Source: JAFEDN01 sp963712715
GTDB lineage: Bacteria > Pseudomonadota > Gammaproteobacteria > Coxiellales > Coxiellaceae
NCBI GenBank assembly: GCA_963712715.1
Contig: CAVQJI010000016.1
Coordinates: forward strand, 124,001 to 188,000
Direction: 5' to 3'
Length of the DNA: 64,000 nt
The notes beneath the pieces are model-generated. The model did not search any database. It had not been told where the DNA came from and was given only the letters and a program-made list of their open reading frames with translations. Made by a program: the position numbers and the translations under genes. Shown piece after piece: positions 47,301 through 57,765 of this stretch (the stretch's first letter is position 1; each line of letters starts with the position of its first letter).

Positions 47301-47822
47301 ATGATGTTTAACTGGCGCTTATTCCTGATCAGCGGACTTTTTGTAGCATTAGCAACCTTAAATGGGTGTTTTTTGCGGTCCGACAATCAGATGCATACCC
47401 CGGATGCTTTGGTGAGTTTAGGGATAGCTTATTTACAATCAGGGAATTTAGAAAAAGCCCGTTCAGCGCTGAATCAGGCATTGGCGGCGAACCCTCGTTC
47501 GTCAGTTAGCTGGGGGGCGATGGCATATTTGGAAGAAATCAGCGGTAATCTCACCCAGGCCGGGAATGATTACCGGCGCGCCATTCAATTGAGTCCGCGA
47601 CAGGGCGAAGCGCACAACAACTATGGAATTTTTCTGTGCCGTCATGGGCAGCCACGTCAGGGCATTCAGGAATTTCTGAAAGCGACTCAATTGCCCACTT
47701 ACATTTACCGGGCCGCCGCTTATGAAAACGCAGGTCTCTGCGCCCAGCGAATCCCTGACCCGGCAGCCGCGCAAACCTGGTTTGCCGCAGCCCTGCGCAA
47801 CAGCCCCGACGAAAAATTCTGA
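47301..47822 (+). CDS. Type IV pilus biogenesis lipoprotein PilF/PilW-like, C-terminally truncated
   Basis: 173 residues with lipoprotein signal (LFVALATLNGC) and TPR repeats (ALVSLGIAYLQSGNLEKARSA, AYLEEISGNLTQAGNDYRRAI, AHNNYGIFLCRHGQPRQGIQEF). PilF/PilW outer-membrane lipoproteins pilot PilQ assembly and are usually about 250 residues. Here the frame ends DEKF-stop, a few bases before an E-family element. So the last 70 or so residues are missing and the element probably lies at the break. Confidence 0.85.
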   Translation: MMFNWRLFLISGLFVALATLNGCFLRSDNQMHTPDALVSLGIAYLQSGNLEKARSALNQALAANPRSSVSWGAMAYLEEISGNLTQAGNDYRRAIQLSPRQGEAHNNYGIFLCRHGQPRQGIQEFLKATQLPTYIYRAAAYENAGLCAQRIPDPAAAQTWFAAALRNSPDEKF

Positions 47823-47827
47823 ACCTT

Positions 47828-47937
47828 ACCCGATGGGGGTCCGAAGGGGGAGAGAGCTTCGCTCCTCCCATTCATTCCGAGCATCGGCAAGGCCTCGCGC
47901 AGGATATAAAAGGAAGAATTTCTCGCTGTACTCAGCG
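47828..47937. repeat. E-family palindromic element
   Basis: Begins CCCGATGGGGGTCCGAAGGGGGA, contains a CTCC palindrome, CATTCCGAGCATCGGC, GCAGGATATAAAAGGAAGAA and ends TCTCGCTGTACTCAGCGAGA. It lies between the truncated pilF and the peptide-binding gene and supplies the latter's stop codon. Confidence 0.8.
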
Positions 47938-49547
47938 AGAAATTCTGAACCATTTACTCATAACATGATCCAGGTGATTATCATCGATATCGTAATTCAG
48001 CACCCGTGGGCTTACTAAACGGAAATACGTATGCTGATACAACGGAATCATCGAATAACTATTCATGGCCAGGGTGAGCGCCTGGCGGATTAATTTAACC
48101 CGCAATGCCGGATCGCTGGCATTTTGCGCCTGTTTCAGCAGATCGTCATAACCCGGGGTGCAACTGTGAGAATCGTTTTCGATGCCGCGACAGAGATACA
48201 GGGTGGTATAGCTGTCGACAGAATCATAATCCGCGATCCAGCGATCCCGCGCAATTTCATAACTGCCGTTATGCCGGGACTGGAGAAAGGTTTTCCATTC
48301 TTCATTACTACTGGTGATTTTGATACTTTCAGGGCCAAACACCTGCTGCCACATGGAGGCAAGCGCCAGTGTCGTTTTCTTATTCACATCGTTAGTATTG
48401 TAAGAGACATTGACCTGAAACGGATGCGAAGGACCGTAGCCGGCCTCTTTAAAGAGCCGCCGGGCTTCGGCGACCTGCCTGTCTCGTGGCCAACCGGCCC
48501 ACTCATAATCCAGGCCGGCGAATTTCCCCCCCTCGATTGTGGAAGTCGCATACGCATACAATGGTTTTTGATCCTGACCCAATACGTCTTTCACCAACGC
48601 CTCGCGGTCTACCGCCATCGTTAATGCCTGGCGTAATTTAATATTGTCCTTAAATTTGGGTGACGTCATATTAAAAACATAATATTCATCGCCTTCCCAT
48701 AACACGGTGTGTTCCTGATCAGGCATCTGCGCTTTGATTGTTTTATACTGATCGATGGGCAGCATGAAAGTCATATCGATACTGCCAGTTTTATACTGGT
48801 TTAATGACGCATTGGTGTCGACGATTGGGAAAAATTTCACCTGGTCGATCGCTACATGGCTGGCGTCATAATAGTAGGGATTTTTACTGACCAGAATATA
48901 ACCCTGTACCACCCGTTCGGCCAGTTTATAGGCTCCTGATGAAACCATGTTCTTAGGCTCAGTCCATGCTGTACCGAATTTATCAATATTGGCTTTAGAA
49001 ACCACAGCCAAATCCGGTTGTGCGGCAATGGATAAAAATGAGGGGTCCGGACTCGCTAAATCGATCTGCACGGTGTTGTCATTCACAGCCTTAACACCCA
49101 GTTGTGAAGCAGGCAGTTTACCATCCAATATAGCCTGGCCGTTGACTATATTACTGACCAGAAAATTATAAGGAGAGCCGGTTTTAGGATCCGCCAAGCG
49201 CTGATAGCTATAGACCACATCAGCAGCGGTGATCGGCGAGCCGTCGGAAAATTTAAGGTTGGGACGTAAGTAAAAGGTATAAGTTTTACCGTCTGAAGAG
49301 ACCTCCCACCTTTCCGCCAGGCCGGGGACTACCTGGTTTTTTTGATCCTGAGAGGTTAACCCCTCGAATAAATCATAAGCTACTCTGGCGCTTTGTATGT
49401 CTTCTCCCATTTGCGGGTCAAGTGTGGGAACATCGCGCCGAGGTCAACGTTCAGCGTAGGTTTGACCTGATCCTTTTCAGAGCAGGACACCAGAATAAAG
49501 CTGGCGATTAACAGGATCGCTGTAATAATTACCTTTTTTAATTTCAT
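47932..49547 (-). CDS. Oligopeptide ABC transporter substrate-binding lipoprotein (one frameshift)
   Basis: About 538 residues of the SBP_bac_5/OppA type. The start ATG 49547 (ribosome site GGAGACG) gives a lipoprotein signal (ILLIASFILVSC). One G is missing near 49437; after it the frame reads DPQMGEDIQSARVAYDLFEGL, GLAERWEVSSDGKTYTFYLRPNLKFSDGSPI and so on to the end. It binds peptides in the periplasm for an importer not seen here. The C-terminal four residues and stop come from an E-family element. Confidence 0.9.
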
Positions 49548-49621
49548 TATACGTCTCCGGCATTGTTAATATGCTGCGATGATACCATAAAGATATATTA
49601 TATTCAATTAGAGGACGAGAA

Positions 49622-49722
49622 GGTGGTGGTATGGGTGCAACCACATCAATGGGAAAACCTATTGATTTAAATAGATAAAATATTTTTATTTTAAAAAAAT
49701 ACCAACAAAAATACCAACAAAT
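49622..49722. other. Left end (attL-like) of the integrative element
   Basis: GTGGTGGTATGGGTG (49624-49638) matches the tRNA-Met 3' end GTGGTGGCTATGGGTG (61544-61559) with one base missing, and weaker likeness (AACCAC..ATCA) follows. Near it, TACCAACAAAAATACCAACA at 49700-49719 repeats a motif also found at 61412-61433. Such repeats near both ends suggest integrase arm or excisionase binding sites. Confidence 0.6.
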
Positions 49723-49821
49723 ATTTTAAGCTTTACTAGCTTCCGTAAAAATTTAGATGATTTTGATGTATCCAAGAGGCAATGTCTATGAACTCACCAA
49801 AAATATACCATAATTTTTTTA

Positions 49822-50370
49822 CTAGCCTTGGCTATCGATCACACCTTTTACCCAATTAGGCTCAACTCTATCGACAACAGCCTGTAAATAATGCAATGGA
49901 GCATCACTCGCAACTTCAAAAACAACTTCCCATGATCTTTTAGTATATTCTGATGGCGGATTTTCATTGACCTCAGCCCACATAGAATATTCCTTATTCC
50001 ATTGATTACCTCGCAAAACCCCTTCCCATGCATTGTATGAAAGAATCAACAATTCAGTTATCGGAATGTGAAGTATTAACACATCATCTTTCAGGTTAGC
50101 AAGCAAGCGTTTATCAAATGCCACCCAGAAAAAACTATTGACAGCTCGATGAAGCCGTTTTTCAAATTGGTCTTTTAGCCATAGGTATGCCCTTTCAGAA
50201 GCAAGACGAATAGATTCGCCTCTTCGAGAACTACATGCTGCGCTTTCAGACCATTGAGGATAGTATGTAGCCCCCTGTTTCAAATAATCAATAACATTCT
50301 TTTTTTGACTACTATAAACTTTTACATAGTCCTTTTGAAGGAGTTCTTTGAATGTGACGCTCTTTGTCAT
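49822..50370 (-). CDS. Third gene after the IetAS pair, unknown (weakly DUF3841-like)
   Basis: 182 residues, no signal peptide or membrane segment. The pattern AYLWLKDQFEKRL, then VLILHIPITELLILSYNAWEGVLRGNQW, loosely recalls DUF3841 proteins, but that is a weak resemblance. It begins 27 bases after ietS on the same strand, so it is probably in that operon. Within the ietAS system it could be an accessory part, or simply a passenger. Confidence 0.65.
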   Translation of the reverse strand: MTKSVTFKELLQKDYVKVYSSQKKNVIDYLKQGATYYPQWSESAACSSRRGESIRLASERAYLWLKDQFEKRLHRAVNSFFWVAFDKRLLANLKDDVLILHIPITELLILSYNAWEGVLRGNQWNKEYSMWAEVNENPPSEYTKRSWEVVFEVASDAPLHYLQAVVDRVEPNWVKGVIDSQG

Positions 50371-50397
50371 AATTTTTCTGAGACACTCTCTAAATTA

Positions 50398-53001
50398 TTA
50401 GGTAGAAGCTGGTAAATTAAATACTTTGACCATCTCAGCTATTTTAGCTTTTACCTCTTGATACACTTGAATATCTATGCCTTCTTTAACCTCTAGCGAA
50501 ACAATTAGGCCATACGGTATGGGCTGCTCAATTTTTCCTGCGTCATTTGTGCAATTAACTTTAATTTTTAGAGTACCATCTTCTGGGAAAAGAATAGCTT
50601 TTTGCCCTTCAATAATTTCATGTTGAAGAGTTCCCCTTCTTACTTCTTGCCATTGGGCATTGGAACGATCTTCTACAAAAATGTTGTCTAATAACTCAAA
50701 CCATATACTTGCCTGGCGATACTTTTGATTGGTAGAAATAGTAGGAGAGTTATAAGCTAGTGTTATTGTTACTTTGCGCCATTCTTTTTTCGACTCGAGT
50801 GATGGCGGTAACGGTAGTTCAAATAAATGCGCCTCATCACTGAATAATTCTCCGAAACCAATAATAGTAGCACGCTCTTTTGTACATTGGAAAACTTTAT
50901 TTATGTCTGGCACTCCATATCCAACCCAGCGACTGATTAGTTTTTGGAGTTGCTTTTTATCTGTAACTTCCTCATGAAAGACATGTTCAATTGTGGCGGC
51001 CATTTCGCCCCATGAACATCCATGCCCAAGCATTGCCTTAAGTAATGGCACTTCATATTTTTTATAATCCAAATTCTCAATTTTTTTCTTTAATACGCCA
51101 GCTTGTAATATTTCAGTTAATGTTTTGTATAATATTACAGCAGAATGGGTTAACAATGCCGCAGAATTACTGGTTCCTCTACAATGTACCGTACGATCTA
51201 ATTCCCCAACCTGAACTCCAGGATAAGCTACTTTATTACCTGGGGGCGATAAATTTAATAACGGATCGAGTTTATTTTTTGAGATAAATGATTCTCGGTA
51301 AAGTTGCCTACCACCTGGATAAATAAAATCAGGCTTCAAGGACTTTCTGTAGCCACTTCCAAAAGGTGAAATGGGGCTAGGAAGAATTACTCCCAAAGGA
51401 TCAAAGCTATCGTTAGCATTAAAATTAGAGCAATTATCAATTTGCGCTGAACCAACAGTTAAGGAATTTATACTTTCTGCTGGTGATAGTATTCGCCTAT
51501 GGCGGGAATCTTTATAGAGCGCTTTAACAACTTTTTCTCTTTTTTCTTCGGTACTCAAATCTTTAAATCTTTTTCCTTCAGGAATGTCTAATGTTAGAGA
51601 AGCAGAATGATTACCAGCGCTAACAATAAACAGAACATTGTATTTGACACTAAGCCAATCTAACAGTCGTGCCCATGGGCTTATAAAATGATCGAAATGT
51701 CTATTAGGATCACATACGGATATATTAATAACTTTTATTGTTGGTGCAACTGCTTCTTCTTGGCCATCACCTTCGAAAATTCGTTTAACTGCAGTATGTA
51801 ATAAATCAACTACCAGTGAAGTTTCTGGAACCATTTCCCTTCTACAGTTATTATAAGAATCTTTGGAGTCAGGTTTCATAATTGGTCTGATGTAAATTGG
51901 CGTATCCAATGGCCGGTCATTGTTTGAAAGATCTCCATGAACTACAAGTGAAGCCATAATCGTACCATGTATAAGTTCGTTTATTTTGTATTCTGACAGC
52001 CATGAATCGGGATCATCAATTATAATTCTATTAGCTAAGAGGGAATGGTTAGCAACTGGCAAACCATCAAATATTCCCACTATTGGACTTCCAGTAGGTA
52101 AGGGATAATCTAGTAGCACCGGATCAGTTTGCAGTTGCTCTTGTAACACAGTATAGCCACTATTAATTTGCCCTACAGGCCGAAAGAACATTATCCCTTC
52201 GCAGCCAATTAAGGAAATACGTGGATTATCAATTATAAGCTGTATTGCATTTGCTGGAAGCTCAGCTAAAATGGCGTGATATGCGATCTCTGATATTACA
52301 CAGTGACGCGCAACCTGACCTTGGAGATCAGAAATAAGAGAATTAATCTGATCTGATATTTCCCTTCTTTTTATTTCCGAATGTCTAAACCATAATTCAA
52401 TTTCAAATCTTATATAACGATAGCAATCATGTTTTAAATCTTCTTTCCATTTTTCTAATGCACCAGTTTCGTAAAGTCTGTCTTGAATATCCCATCGTCT
52501 GATATCTCGCAAACAAGAAAAAACGTCCCTAAATTTAGTTAGACCTCTTGCAAATTGAGTATTTTTATCTTGTTGCCACCGATTCCACATAGAGAGTATC
52601 TCATCCATTGCCCTCAGGTTGGACATAACCAGATAAAGTCTCCCAGCTAGTGGATTATTTATTGAATCAATTTCATAAAAGTCTTCATCAGGAAGTATTT
52701 CTTCAAGATTTATCTCCCCTAACCATTCAAGCCCTTGCACTTTTCGTACGGCATTAATAAAATTTTCAACTGAACCTACTGTTTCTATGACTAATACTTG
52801 CTCTGGCTCTATGTTGCTAGAAGTCTGTTGTAATTCTAGATTTCTTTGATTTAATGCATTCTGTAATTGTGTAAATTTTAATGAAAGACGCTGTCCTTGC
52901 TTTTCATGAGAAGGAAAATGATATGAGGGTTGACCTCCGCCTTTTTTAGAACGAGACACAGTAGCTTTCCCAGGGAATAATAGCAAGGGGCGATCAGACA
53001 C
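50398..53001 (-). CDS. ietS: Subtilisin-like (S8) serine protease, anti-phage system IetS-like
   Basis: 867 residues. The N-terminal 290 or so are unrecognised; the S8 peptidase domain follows. The catalytic triad is visible: Asp312 (GIFDGLP), His345 (LIHGTIMASLV), Ser611 (RGTSNSAALLTHSAV), with oxyanion Asn464 (VSAGNHSA). There is a C-terminal beta-rich domain. No signal peptide, so it acts in the cytoplasm, unlike secreted subtilisins. It overlaps the AAA ATPase gene by one base. An ATPase plus cytosolic subtilase pair is the known anti-phage system ietAS; I infer the identity from architecture, not from a search. Confidence 0.82.
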   Translation of the reverse strand: MSDRPLLLFPGKATVSRSKKGGGQPSYHFPSHEKQGQRLSLKFTQLQNALNQRNLELQQTSSNIEPEQVLVIETVGSVENFINAVRKVQGLEWLGEINLEEILPDEDFYEIDSINNPLAGRLYLVMSNLRAMDEILSMWNRWQQDKNTQFARGLTKFRDVFSCLRDIRRWDIQDRLYETGALEKWKEDLKHDCYRYIRFEIELWFRHSEIKRREISDQINSLISDLQGQVARHCVISEIAYHAILAELPANAIQLIIDNPRISLIGCEGIMFFRPVGQINSGYTVLQEQLQTDPVLLDYPLPTGSPIVGIFDGLPVANHSLLANRIIIDDPDSWLSEYKINELIHGTIMASLVVHGDLSNNDRPLDTPIYIRPIMKPDSKDSYNNCRREMVPETSLVVDLLHTAVKRIFEGDGQEEAVAPTIKVINISVCDPNRHFDHFISPWARLLDWLSVKYNVLFIVSAGNHSASLTLDIPEGKRFKDLSTEEKREKVVKALYKDSRHRRILSPAESINSLTVGSAQIDNCSNFNANDSFDPLGVILPSPISPFGSGYRKSLKPDFIYPGGRQLYRESFISKNKLDPLLNLSPPGNKVAYPGVQVGELDRTVHCRGTSNSAALLTHSAVILYKTLTEILQAGVLKKKIENLDYKKYEVPLLKAMLGHGCSWGEMAATIEHVFHEEVTDKKQLQKLISRWVGYGVPDINKVFQCTKERATIIGFGELFSDEAHLFELPLPPSLESKKEWRKVTITLAYNSPTISTNQKYRQASIWFELLDNIFVEDRSNAQWQEVRRGTLQHEIIEGQKAILFPEDGTLKIKVNCTNDAGKIEQPIPYGLIVSLEVKEGIDIQVYQEVKAKIAEMVKVFNLPAST

Positions 53002-53993
53002 TATTTAACTCCATTTTTATTTTGATCGATTTTTGCTGTGTAAATTTCCCAATTTTTGAGTGTCCGCTGAATTACATCTTTTATTTTTATTTCAGGCTGT
53101 CCAAGAATAAATTGTCGGAAAACTGTTTTACTGAACTCTTCCACTTCGGAAAAATTTGAACCTTCCATTTTTTTTGCTAACACCTCAAATGATATACCTA
53201 ATGGTATTTTTAATTTCTTCTCAAATCTTTCAAACCATTCAATTAACTGAGGTTTAGTTGGAGAAGGAATTTCTATCCTAACTTGAAAGCGTCTCCAAAC
53301 AGCCCTATCTAGAAGTTCAGGATGATTCGTAGCACCAATAATTACGACATGGCTTGGTAAATCGTCTATCTGCAGTAATAAAGAACTAACTACTCGTTTA
53401 ATTTCTCCAGTTTCTTGAAGATCGCCACGCTCTTTGCCCAATGTTTCAAATTCATCAAAAAATAATACACATTTTCTGCTACAAGCAAAATTCATTAAAG
53501 TGCGCAGCCTTGCAGCTGTTTCGCCTAAGTATGTGCCTATAATATTTTCATATTTAACTATTATCAATGGAACCATCAAAGATTCTGCTATTGCTTCTGC
53601 TAATGAAGTTTTTCCGTTACCAGGTGGGCCAATAAGTAGAATCCTATTTCTAGGTTCAATATTGTAAGATCGCAGTAAATCACACCTAAATTGTTCCTCA
53701 ATTATTTCATTATAAATTTGTTTTATCTGGTCAGACAGAATCAAATCACTAAGTTTTTTTTGGGGTGTAATTTCATAATAAAAATTACTAGTACGAAAAT
53801 TTTCAACAAAATTTCTATTTGTTGAGTTCTCAGAAAAGGTAGATTGAAGAATTGTCTCGAGTTTTTTTGCAAGAATGTTATGCTGCTTAGAGCGTTCTTC
53901 AGCGATAACAGCTTCTGTAGCTTTTTTAAGCTTAGCCTTATCGCCATTTAGCCCATACTCAACAATATTTATAATTAAATCTGCTCTTCCCAT
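53001..53993 (-). CDS. ietA: AAA+ ATPase, anti-phage system IetA-like
   Basis: 330 residues of the classic AAA (FtsH/spastin-like) type. Walker A is GPPGNGKT (residues 122-129), Walker B VLFFDEFE (176-183), sensor 1 GATNHPELLD, and the arginine finger pair in AVWRRF. The N-terminal 100 residues are a coiled-coil-like region (KLKKATEAVIAEERSKQHNIL). It probably recognises or remodels a substrate and regulates the protease encoded by the next gene. It is the first gene of the operon ietA-ietS-49822 gene. Confidence 0.85.
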   Translation of the reverse strand: MGRADLIINIVEYGLNGDKAKLKKATEAVIAEERSKQHNILAKKLETILQSTFSENSTNRNFVENFRTSNFYYEITPQKKLSDLILSDQIKQIYNEIIEEQFRCDLLRSYNIEPRNRILLIGPPGNGKTSLAEAIAESLMVPLIIVKYENIIGTYLGETAARLRTLMNFACSRKCVLFFDEFETLGKERGDLQETGEIKRVVSSLLLQIDDLPSHVVIIGATNHPELLDRAVWRRFQVRIEIPSPTKPQLIEWFERFEKKLKIPLGISFEVLAKKMEGSNFSEVEEFSKTVFRQFILGQPEIKIKDVIQRTLKNWEIYTAKIDQNKNGVK

Positions 53994-54078
53994 ATCTACT
54001 CTAAATTGAATAAAGGATGACTATAAATTAGACAACGCAATCCCCATTTATGTCATTGTTTGCTAACCCTAAAAATAT

Positions 54079-54096
54079 AATACAAGGCCTTGTATT
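54079..54096. promoter_or_regulatory. Perfect 18-base palindrome upstream of ietA
   Basis: AATACAAGGCCTTGTATT lies about 90 bases before the ietA start codon in a 289-base gap without a gene. It could be an operator for the defence operon. Confidence 0.45.
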
Positions 54097-54282
54097 TATG
54101 TATTTTTTAAAATTTAAAATTCATACAATATAGTCTCATTAAACTCCATCTTTTTCAAGCATTCAGATAAGGTAAAAGGCTAATTAATTCTACTCAGAAT
54201 AAGGCTGAAAGTATTCTTAATTTCAAATTTAGTAAATAAATGATTATCCTAGTTCAATCAAGCCTTAACCCAACAACTTGCA

Positions 54283-54504
54283 CTAACTTTCATCAATACT
54301 TTCTTGTAATTGAATGACCTGTTCTAAGTCGCTATCAATAGCCCATATTACATCATAGATTAATCCATCCGTTAATTCATGTGTAGTAGCTGCCAGCCGT
54401 ATACATTCAACAAGCGCCTTAATTTGAAAAATCTTGTCATGTAATGCATTTTTCAGAATAGGATTCGAAACCAGCGTATTCACCACAAAGATGTTGTTAT
54501 CCAT
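54283..54504 (-). CDS. Small protein, unknown
   Basis: 73 residues, acidic, helical (ALVECIRLAATTHEL, AIDSDLEQVIQLQESI). It lies in the integrative element between the ietAS operon and the primase region. Such small helical proteins are common in P4-like elements. No family recognised. Confidence 0.5.
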   Translation of the reverse strand: MDNNIFVVNTLVSNPILKNALHDKIFQIKALVECIRLAATTHELTDGLIYDVIWAIDSDLEQVIQLQESIDES

Positions 54505-54640
54505 AAAAATTCCTGCTTTATGTTGTTAGTGTTTCGCCAATAGCATTGGCGGCCAGGAGCCTAACACCGAAAGCAGTTCGGCAGGCGTATTTCCCTTACG
54601 GGTATTGTATTCCGCCATCTCCCAGCCATTAGCTAGGCAC

Positions 54641-54726
54641 AAAAAAGCCGCTCACGAGCGGCTGTCGCTGCTTTGGTGTGTTAGGACACCTGCTCATAGA
54701 TTATACTTCCAGTATTCACCTGTCAA
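54641..54726 (-). ncRNA. Candidate short RNA with promoter and terminator
   Basis: On the minus strand TTGACA (54721-54726) and TATAAT (54700-54705, spacer 15) precede a perfect terminator AGCCGCTC-GT-GAGCGGCT followed by six T (54641-54663). The predicted transcript is only about 50 bases with no ORF of note. In phage P4 a short terminated RNA (CI) controls immunity; a similar role here is only a possibility. Confidence 0.4.
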
Positions 54727-54756
54727 TCTGAAATGCTGCTAATAATCTAAGATAAC

Positions 54757-55179
54757 TTAGCCCATAAGGCGTTGATAGACACGTGCTGCTTCGTTAGGAT
54801 CGTTAGTTATGATATCAATGGCGGAAATGGATATCTCTTGTTTCTTTTGATTGTCGATTAATTTTATTAGCTTTTCAGCATCATCTATACTCATTTGACC
54901 ATTGATTGCCGCCCGTACTATTGCATCTTTCCACTGCGGTATGGTTGCTGGGTCTAGGTGATCAAGCAATTCAATAATAGGTTCACGTTGTACTTTGGGA
55001 ATTAAACACTCGATACAGAGACGTAGTGCATGCGTATCGCCATTCAAAGCAAGTTCAATCATTTTTTCTACTAACTCTTTGGCGTGAGGCTCTAGTAACT
55101 TAGCCAATTGTACTCGCCTGCTAAGGGAGCCTTTAGGTCTACCAGTGGGATTACCCGATTGTCCGGTTTTAAATGTCAT
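54757..55179 (-). CDS. DUF5681-domain protein
   Basis: 140 residues from ATG 55179. The N-terminal TFKTGQSGNPTGRPKGSLSR is the DUF5681 signature, usually found in phage and mobile-element proteins near terminases. The remainder is helical (LEPHAKELVEKMIELAL, GDTHALRLCIECLIPK). Function unknown. Confidence 0.8.
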   Translation of the reverse strand: MTFKTGQSGNPTGRPKGSLSRRVQLAKLLEPHAKELVEKMIELALNGDTHALRLCIECLIPKVQREPIIELLDHLDPATIPQWKDAIVRAAINGQMSIDDAEKLIKLIDNQKKQEISISAIDIITNDPNEAARVYQRLMG

Positions 55180-55248
55180 CACTTGTTTCCTCATTGTTTT
55201 TTACAAGAAGTTCATACCCACCATTTTTTCAAATGGGGTAGACCATGA

Positions 55249-55291
55249 ACCCCCAAAACCTCCAAAAGATGCTTATGGAGGTTTTGGGGGT
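55249..55291. terminator. Strong stem-loop after the primase gene
   Basis: ACCCCCAAAACCTCCA (55249-55264) and its exact complement (55276-55291), loop 11 bases. No adjacent T-run, so it may be a transcript-stabilising hairpin rather than a terminator. Confidence 0.5.
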
Positions 55292-55333
55292 AGGATATCA
55301 GGAGTAGCATTAAAATTTTATGAAACTGTTTGA

Positions 55334-57765
55334 TCATATTTTTACCTCATGCCAGTGATAAAGCTCAGTGGGTCGTCCGTCAGTCATTCTTTTCTCCTCG
55401 TGTAAATAACTATATTCCACCAACAAATCAATCGCAGTCTTCGCTTGGTTAGGTGTGGATAATCCTGTCCAACCCTTTTTGTAAAGCTCTCGTGCCGTAA
55501 AAGGGCTAGACAACTTGCCACTGGTTAATCGTTTCAATATAGTTTTTGCGGCATCAATATCGGGTCTGGTCGCAAAACTGTAAATACGGCGCGCATGACT
55601 TTCAAGATATTGAGCATAAGCAATGGCGCGCTGCAAAGCGGTTTCGCTCACCAACCCTTTTCCTTCATCGCATAAATGATTCAGTAGCGCTAACGAAGGG
55701 ATCAATTTTCTATATTTGGCAAGATGCGATACTATAGCCGGATGTTCTTCATCGGACTTTAATTGATGCTCCAATTGAGTACGCCATGCTGAAAATAATA
55801 GCTGCGCTTTTTCATCAAAACGTAAAAATGGCACTGCTTTATAGGGATCGGCTTCTGCGCCAATATCGGCGGGATTGAGTGTATTGAGTTTGTTAACCAA
55901 ATTATTTATTACTTGCCGAGCGCTCTTATCGGGATAACGATCAACTTCTTTCCAATCGCGTGAGATATCCGGGTAAACCATCAACCCAAAACGTTGAAGT
56001 AAACCATCCGCCTTAGCGCCACCACTCACAGCTTGCCTCACATAATCCGCCAGAACACCAGGCTGAATACCACCCATGATTGAAACACAGACCGCTTCAA
56101 TATGTAGCCCTTTGCCACGCGTAATTCTGTCAAAAGTGTAAGGTTGATCGCCATCGGCTGCCGTCAGATAAAATGATCTAGCCACTTCTTGACCACTAAC
56201 GTCCAGTTGCTTTAGTAACCCAATGATCTCGTCAGCCTCTACCAATATTCCGTTGGAATTTTCCCTCAGGATTTCCCCAGCGCTTCATAGCTAGAGTTGT
56301 TGGTAATAAAGCGCTGTAAGACAGGTATATTATTGTATTTCTCCGATTTTAATAGTTGCTTCGCATCCTCAGATTGTTTTCCCTTGAGTAAATTGCGCGC
56401 TTGGGTTTTGTTAACCGATTTCTGCAATTTCATTATTTCTGCCTGTTCTTCAAATTCTTCCATTTCTTTGTTAAACACTTGAGTGGCCTCTGCTGCTAAC
56501 TTTTTTATTGGAAATAACGTTTCCTTCAGTGTGGGACTTTTCATCACTCCCGAGTTACCAATGACTGCACCCCATAAATTAGGAATCACTGTCCAATCAT
56601 CTTTACGCATAGGTCGGAGGCCAATTTTCCGGCCAACGATAGCTGCTATCATGACAAAAGCGGCTACTGCGGCGAAATCAGGCGGACATTGCATGCGTTC
56701 AGAAATATCATGCACATATTTGCGCAACGTGGCAGGTAAATAATCATAATCAAACGGTAATACTCTGGGCAGTTCAGGCAGTGGTTCTGGTAAATTTGTC
56801 ACCTTGAGGGACTGAACACCTGGGTTATTGCCTCCAAGAACTTCTTTTTGTTGGGCGCAGGCTTTTTTAATGGTACGCTGCAAGTAATCTGGCCTATTCC
56901 ATTTTTCCCTCACTAGACCGCTTTGTAGCATGAGCTTTTGGATACGTTCGCAGTTTTTCCCTGTCCAAAATGCTAAATGTTGAGCTAAAGCCATATCCGC
57001 AGCGCTTTCATCATATCCACAAGAGCGGCTAGGGTCTGGGTAGGTATGAGCTAATTTTTCAGAATTTCCTGTCCATAAATCTTTAAATCCAGCTCTTGTT
57101 CCAAACACCGAGGCCGCCGATTGAGAATAAATCATTAACTCTAAAAGTTGTTTATCATCTATTGGGCCGTTCCATTCAGCACACGGTTCTGTCATCCATT
57201 CGCATGAGGTAATTTTTTCTTCTTTTGAAGGAAAATACTGGGTAATAAAATCAGGTAGAATTGCCGTAAAATCTCTTGCAATATCTCCAATCACATTAGT
57301 GCCGGTTAAAGCTACAAATCGCTTAGCGCTATAAAATTCTAAGTTTAACTTACTATTCTTACAACTATGCTTAGGAATTTTCCCACAACCTAATATGTGT
57401 AACCCTTTACCGGAACTAGATACCTCTATCGCTGCACCATTGAAAATAGTACATAATTGTGTGGCAATCGAAGACCATTGATTATCAGGCTGCAAGCAAT
57501 TATCAATGTCTAAAAAAAAGAATGGATCATCTTCAGTAAAAACAAAACCTATCCCGAAATCAGTCCCCAACATTTTAGCAGCTGAGAGTGCAGTTTCATG
57601 GTCAGTCCATGCAGATGGATCATTGGCATCTATTAAAAGGCCATTTTTGTAATCAAGGGGTAATTTATCTAATTTTCCTTGTCGCTTTGCACTTGGTATT
57701 AATTTATACACTATGAATTGCTGTAGCACACCAAGTGCATTAAAAGCCGCAGGTAAACTATCCAT
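55334..57765 (-). CDS. Primase/helicase (DUF3987 family) of the integrative element (one frameshift)
   Basis: About 810 residues in two frames. The N-terminal primase-polymerase-like part has the metal motif FFFLDIDNC and EVSSSGKGLHILG. Then comes the DUF3987 ATPase with Walker A GNSGVMKSPT and a C-terminal part (YFTFDRITRGKGLHIEAVCVSIMGGIQP). One G is missing in a GGGG run near 56272-56275 (ALGK-stop should be ALGEILRENS). It starts next to the small 57766 gene and probably replicates the element after excision, as the P4 alpha protein does. Confidence 0.85.
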
